A model generated the notes under the pieces. That model saw only the letters and a program-made list of their open reading frames with translations, was not told where the DNA came from and did no database searches. The translations under genes and the position numbers were made by a program. Shown one piece after another: positions 59,358 through 64,000 of a DNA stretch of 64,000 bases. Each line of letters opens with the position of its first letter. Within the stretch, counting starts at the first letter, position 1. Location: assembly GCA_013407085.1 (NCBI GenBank), contig JACCGJ010024047.1, positions 16,791 to 80,790 of the forward strand. Direction: 5' to 3'. Origin of the DNA: Atriophallophorus winterbourni (Eukaryota; Platyhelminthes; Trematoda; Plagiorchiida; Microphallidae).

Positions 59358-62260
59358 CACAATCTAGTTCGAAATCCCAGGTCCCCATCACTAACACATC
59401 TATCTGTACTCCCGCCATCAGCATCCTTCTATTTAATGCGAGATCTATTTCTTCCAAAATGTCTGATCTTCAATTTTTCCTGTCTGCTAACCCAACTGAT
59501 GTAGTTCTAATCACTGAAACTTGGACAACTGATGAAGATATAGACGCTACACTTTCTCTACCAAATTATAATATTTTTCGTAAAAATCGGTGCTCCACTC
59601 GTGGTGGTGGTTGCATCATATATATTACTAAGAATATTCCTGCCAATCTTCATTGTTCTTCCTCACTGGATGAAATTGATGATTCCATATGGATACATAT
59701 ACCTTCATTAGATGCCATTTTCGGTTGTATTTACAACCCACCTCCTCCATCCTTACACAATCTTGATAAGATTAAAAATGCTTTTATTGAAGTTTCTTTG
59801 AACCCTTTTAAAAATAAACTTATAGCTGGTGATTTTAACATGCCTTATACATGCTGGAACTCGCCTCAGCAATCTAGAAAATTTTCCTCTTTTTCCGAAA
59901 CAATCAACCTACTAGGTTACACCCAAGTAGTTGATAAACCTACAAGGCACTCAAACCTTCTAGACCTTATTTTTACATTGGGTCCTAATGCTAGTAATGT
60001 GAAAGTCATAGCACCCCTTCCTGGTTGTGACCATAACATGATCACGTGTCAACTTCATTTTTGTGAGAATCGGACCTCCATCAGCAAAGCTAATGGTCGT
60101 CTCTATGTTGATTGGACAAAGTTTTCGGCTCTAATTAGAAACTCTGATTGGACTGACTTCTTTATATCTCCGGATTTTAACCTTATCTCTTCAATATTCC
60201 ATAAGAACTTATCTAAATGTCTCGTAACTGCATCAACTTCTCGGAAAACTAAATCAATTAAACTTGATAAAATAAACCTTCTTGAAAAAAAGATAGCCCG
60301 TCTTTCTGCTTTTGTAAACCACACACCAGACTTTTATTCATTTTTACGTCTCAAGGAACTTCTTAGCTCTTTTACAACGATCAAATTACAATTCATCGAG
60401 AATCAAGAAAGAATGGCCCTGAACGGTGCTTCGAAAACCAAGTCTTTGAATAATCTAACGAGATCTCGATATAATCTAAGTAAACATGAAATTTCTACAA
60501 TTGTGTTCCCCCATGATGATATGGAATCATCCACATCAGATTCTTCAGAAATAAGTATGCTATTTTTAAACTATTTTAGCCAATCATTCAATACCACCAT
60601 ATACCCTATTCCAGGTCAAAATACCAGCGTACACCCTGTACTCCCAAATCAAAATAATAATTCAATGTGTATTGATTCCATCTCCTTTAGTTTACAAGAA
60701 GTTAGCGCAATGTGTCGGCGAAGCAAAGCTTCTTACAAGCCTGATACTGTAGGCTTCGTTCCAGCAATGTTGCAACTAAATACGGATGATATACCTTTAA
60801 TTTTATTAAACCTGTTTAATCTTTCTGTTAAATCTGGTATATTTCCCCTCGAATGGAAACATTCTGTCATTATACCTCGGTTTAAAACAGGGAATTCGCA
60901 CATTATCACTAATTATCGCCCAATTAATCACACACCTTTTCTCTCTAGGCTATTCGAAAAGTTGATCAAGAACGCACTAATAGCTTACTTAGGCCCAAAC
61001 GCTTTCTCTCCATTCCAACATGGCTTTTTAAATCAGAAGTCCTGCATTACCTGTCAGTTGGAATATTTAGACTATGTAACCACCTCCATAGATCATGGAT
61101 TAGCTATATTGACAGTTTTCTTAGACATTACCAAAGCATTTGATAAGGTCCCTCATTCTCTTCTTCTTCGAAAATTATCATCACTTGGTATTTCCGGACC
61201 CCTATTTAATTGGTTTTGTTCATATCTTTCTGATCGTACCTTCTCTGTTTCCGTTAATGGCATATCCTCTGAAACACAACCTATACCAAGTGGAGTCATT
61301 CAGGGTAGCGTACTAGGTCCTCTCCTTTTCCTTATATATATTAATGATGTGCAACATTTTGTAAAAAACTCAAAGCTCTTTATCTTTGCGGATGATATTA
61401 AACTTGTCTTAGCTTTTCCAGCCATAGAGATATCACAGGCTATAGACTCCCTCAACGATGATCTTTCAACCCTTTCAAGTTGGGGCTCACAATGGGGGTT
61501 AGAATTCTCAGCTCTGAAGACGCAATTCATGGGTATACGCTGCTCAATACCCCCTGCTAGTATCATTCTCAACAATACACCACTCGCACCTTCTAACGAA
61601 ATCAAAGACTTAGGATTTAGGTATTCTTCATCTCTTAATTTCAACGAACAAGTAAGATTTCTCATAGCAAGAGCTAGACAGAATTTTGGTTTGATCAATC
61701 AAAAATTCCTCCTTCGTGAAAGTAGACTGAGTCTATATAAAATGAAAGTATTACCGATTCTTGATTACTGTAATATAGCCTACTCTCACATCGCTAGGCG
61801 TGACTGTATACTCTTAGAAAGCCTTCAACGAAGAATTAGCAAAATCATGTTAGGCTACTCTAATCCTTCATCTTATGAAGTACGATGCAGTCTACTAGGC
61901 ATTGACCCGCTATGGTTACGTAGAATTCGCCTTAATCTTTCTCTTTTCTTCCGAATCATCACAGAGCACCAAGTTAAGATTAGGTCCACAATGCGCTTCC
62001 AAGATTGTAATCGTTATGTACGACGTAACCGAATGAGGCTATTACATATTCCCCTTACTCGCACTAAAGTTCGACAAAACTTCTTTTTAATTAGGTATGC
62101 ACATCTTTGGAATTCTCTTCCACTCCATTTTCGTATGTGCACTTCTACAGGTAAATTTAAAGCACTCGTAGAATCTCTTACTGCTCCATCGCTATGTGAA
62201 ATTCTCAAAATAAACAACTCTATAGACAATATATTTTGTCACGGTATTCCTGGTTATTGA
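59243..62260 (+). CDS. LINE (CR1/Jockey group) ORF2: endonuclease and reverse transcriptase, intact frame
   Basis: A 1,005-codon frame without stops, the only intact retrotransposon polyprotein here. It should nick target DNA and reverse transcribe its own RNA. APE-type endonuclease: LLFNARSISSKM, ITETW, AGDFNMPYTCW (Asp197, Asn199), NLLDLIFTL, GCDHNMI (Asp263, His264). RT: SVIIPRFKTG, NYRPINHTPF, PFQHGFLNQKSC, FLDITKAFDKVPHSLL (Asp628), SGVIQGSVLGPLLFLIYIND and FADDIKLV (Asp717, Asp718). Thumb (ALKTQFMGI, EIKDLGFRY) and C-terminal LLGIDPLWLRRIRLNLSLFF follow. No RNase H, as usual for this group. The frame begins with TTG; its only early ATG (59,459) lies after the first endonuclease motif. 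Likely a young insertion. Confidence 0.93.
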   Translation: MATTCSTGLSILCPQPFLPRLFTTVKFSTSVSTRIQDLTQSSSKSQVPITNTSICTPAISILLFNARSISSKMSDLQFFLSANPTDVVLITETWTTDEDIDATLSLPNYNIFRKNRCSTRGGGCIIYITKNIPANLHCSSSLDEIDDSIWIHIPSLDAIFGCIYNPPPPSLHNLDKIKNAFIEVSLNPFKNKLIAGDFNMPYTCWNSPQQSRKFSSFSETINLLGYTQVVDKPTRHSNLLDLIFTLGPNASNVKVIAPLPGCDHNMITCQLHFCENRTSISKANGRLYVDWTKFSALIRNSDWTDFFISPDFNLISSIFHKNLSKCLVTASTSRKTKSIKLDKINLLEKKIARLSAFVNHTPDFYSFLRLKELLSSFTTIKLQFIENQERMALNGASKTKSLNNLTRSRYNLSKHEISTIVFPHDDMESSTSDSSEISMLFLNYFSQSFNTTIYPIPGQNTSVHPVLPNQNNNSMCIDSISFSLQEVSAMCRRSKASYKPDTVGFVPAMLQLNTDDIPLILLNLFNLSVKSGIFPLEWKHSVIIPRFKTGNSHIITNYRPINHTPFLSRLFEKLIKNALIAYLGPNAFSPFQHGFLNQKSCITCQLEYLDYVTTSIDHGLAILTVFLDITKAFDKVPHSLLLRKLSSLGISGPLFNWFCSYLSDRTFSVSVNGISSETQPIPSGVIQGSVLGPLLFLIYINDVQHFVKNSKLFIFADDIKLVLAFPAIEISQAIDSLNDDLSTLSSWGSQWGLEFSALKTQFMGIRCSIPPASIILNNTPLAPSNEIKDLGFRYSSSLNFNEQVRFLIARARQNFGLINQKFLLRESRLSLYKMKVLPILDYCNIAYSHIARRDCILLESLQRRISKIMLGYSNPSSYEVRCSLLGIDPLWLRRIRLNLSLFFRIITEHQVKIRSTMRFQDCNRYVRRNRMRLLHIPLTRTKVRQNFFLIRYAHLWNSLPLHFRMCTSTGKFKALVESLTAPSLCEILKINNSIDNIFCHGIPGY

Positions 62261-62334
62261 ACCAATTGTAAGTATTCTGTACATTAGCACACGCATAGAA
62301 CAGTTCACAATGTACAAAATACATTGTATTATCG

Positions 62335-62641
62335 AGTGTCAGGTTACCTAAGGTCTATGTATGTTGCATCAAAACCTGGGACTCGTAGTATATGTATCTA
62401 TACTTATTGTATCTGTCTAGGCCTGGACAACCTGACAGTAGCTCAGCCCACATACAGTTTCTGTCTGCGCAGCACTTTGCCTGGATCAGGCTTGTGCTTC
62501 CACTTCAATAGGCTCATTTCACCCACCTTTTGGTTTAAACATAGTTATCCTTAAATAAATAGAAAATTGTAACATCTAAAACATTAATTTTTATGATTAT
62601 CTTTTATAACGCAGCTGTAGTGTCAGGTTACCTAAGGTCTA
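62335..62641. repeat. 23-bp direct repeats 284 bp apart in the LINE 3' region
   Basis: The sequence beginning AGTGTCAGGTTACCTAAGG is identical over 23 bases at 62,335-62,357 and 62,619-62,641. Each is followed by a related TATGTATGT / GGCATGTCT. The intervening DNA has no ORF. Confidence 0.85.
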
Positions 62642-62789
62642 GGCATGTCTCGTCACATTGCCACACTTCATCATCGTAACCGTGCGTATTATAATCATTT
62701 CCACCATATGACCATATCCTTAACCGTGATCTGCTTATATTTAATCCATTTATATATGAAAATATGGTTTGTCATAATATATTTACTAA

Positions 62790-62840
62790 AAAACAAAAAA
62801 AATGAAAAAAAACGCTAAAAATGCAAAAAAATACTGTTTT
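62790..62840. repeat. A-rich tract, possible LINE 3' end
   Basis: About 75% A, with runs of five to eight A. It could be the remnant tail of the LINE at 59-62 kb. 62,850-63,180 is unassigned; two overlapping ORFs of 86 and 95 codons there have no domain. Confidence 0.45.
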
Positions 62841-63182
62841 TTGATCTTTTTTATCGTTTATAATCGATTTACTATTTCTCTTTGATAACCTCTCACCATG
62901 ATGGTGAAGAGAATATCTTTAATTGTGTTCCAGTGTCTCCGACTCCCAAACCAACTCCTGCCGTCTATTCAGAAGAAGAAGACACTGGCCCTTGCTCCTT
63001 CCGCATACGACTGATTCTTCTATATGGACCGAAAGCCCTACTGGCGAACAGTTTTGGTTTCCCTATTTCCGACAATTCTTCAACTTTCTGGATCGTACAA
63101 CTTGCCCAAACCTCATGCAATTTAAACCACAATCTCTCCTCATCCCCTTCATTTTCTTTTTTTCATTAAAACTTCGGTTTTA

Positions 63183-64000
63183 AGTTCAGTTCAGTTCAGT
63201 TCAGTTTGCACAGGACGGTATGTGGCTGACAAGCCAATCGAGCGTCCAGAATTTCTTTCGGTGGAAAGCTGCGAAGAAGCGCCCACCACTGCCAAAGGGT
63301 CAATCCTTTTCCTCCGTGTGGAACCTCTGATGGTCGTAGGACTAGGAGAATGTAGTTGGAGGAGCACCGCGCTATAATCGATGCACTGCCAAAAGGTAAT
63401 TTTCTTTCTTCTCTGTTTGCAATCTCTGATGATCGTGGTGCCAGGCTCTGTAGTAGTAGAATAGTAGTAGGACAGCAACGCGCAATAATCGATGCTGGAA
63501 AAAAGACAAGGCAGTTTATCCTCACCAGCACGGTGAGAGGTCAGCTGATGGAGAATCAAGAATAGGAAGATGCTCTAAAATTGCTACAGTGAATAGCGAG
63601 CAAAATGGAGGACAACCAAAGCATGGTAATCATGGGATGTAATCAGAGAATAACTTACCCCAGTCACGGTCTAAACCCTGTTTGAAAGTTGAGACGGAAA
63701 TACAGGAGATAAGTTCTTCAGGGAGCTTGTTCCAGAAGTTGACCACCCTGAAGCTGAAAAAGTTTTTCCTAGAATCTAGTCGACATCGCTCCTTAGCGAG
63801 CTTGAGTGCGTGTCCGCGAGTGCCCAGCTTAGGACTTAAGGTGAAGATGTCATCAGGATTAACGCCGCTTAGGCCCTTTAAGATCTTAAAGGTTTCAATC
63901 AAATCACCTCTCAAACGACGACGCTTAAGAGAGAAAAGACCCAGAGCCCAAAGGCGATCAGCATAACTTTTTCCACGCTGACCCTCAATCATGCGTGTTG
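63183..64000 (-). mobile_element. CR1-type LINE 3' part, continues beyond the window
   Basis: The minus strand from 63,992 reads MIEGQRGKSYADRLWALGLF, KRRRLRGDLIETFKILKGLS, GVNPDDIFTLSPKLGTRGHA, KNFFSFRVVNFWNKLPEEL and FKQGLDRDWGKLFSDYIP in an open frame. A 3' UTR follows that is close to that of the copy at 4.4-5.0 kb. The tail is a five-base repeat (TGAAC)n, seen as TTCAG units at 63,184-63,207. The intact frame and clean tail suggest a younger copy. Confidence 0.9.

Noticed and set aside
1..64000. tRNA, rRNA, CRISPR, operons or bacterial promoters
   Set aside because: None seen; the window is eukaryotic, and no tRNA A/B boxes with a cloverleaf were noticed by eye.

Overview
This window is AT-rich eukaryotic DNA that looks like a trematode, most likely a schistosome relative. 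It has many decayed CR1/Jockey-type and RTE-type LINEs, Ty3/Gypsy fragments and AT-rich microsatellites. It also holds one gene built almost wholly from micro-exons, an architecture best known from schistosome micro-exon genes (MEGs). The species is inferred from repeat style, base composition and gene structure, not from a marker gene.

The key feature is a minus-strand micro-exon gene at 16,120-28,920. Several six-frame ORFs hide it, because no single exon is longer than 52 coding bases. I reconstructed 28 exons with GT-AG introns: a 49-nt signal-peptide exon, a 19-nt phase adaptor, 25 symmetric exons of 15-33 nt (15 of them exactly 21 nt), and a 52-nt terminal exon whose stop codon lies inside an AATAAA. 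The coding parts sum to 660 nt, which is 219 codons plus a stop, with no in-frame stop at any junction. Intron 1 is phase 1 and introns 2-27 are all phase 2. A TATAAAA motif lies 54-60 nt upstream of the ATG.

Layout: 1-7.2 kb is a graveyard of Gypsy, RTE and CR1 pieces, including an RTE nested in a CR1. 7.3-9.1 kb is unassigned. 9.2-12.6 kb is a plus-strand CR1 split by an inverted copy of its own family. 12.7-16.1 kb is mostly unassigned, with one RTE scrap. 16.1-29.1 kb is the micro-exon gene with its promoter; one CR1 and two (TA)n runs lie in its introns. 29.1-39 kb holds CR1 scraps, a direct segmental duplication and a ~115-bp satellite present in both orientations. 39-50.5 kb has minus-strand CR1 (with a PHD-like ORF1 segment), several RTEs, a 0.5-kb TATC array and Gypsy RT-RNase H. 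51-58.6 kb has a plus-strand CR1 and a near full-length minus-strand RTE. 58.6-64 kb has a Gypsy scrap, the only intact LINE ORF2 of the window (59,243-62,260) and a minus-strand CR1 running off the end.

The transposable elements are almost all dead (stops, frameshifts, lost catalytic core). The micro-exon gene is the only host gene I can support. It is expected to give a small secreted protein whose exons can be skipped or added without changing frame.
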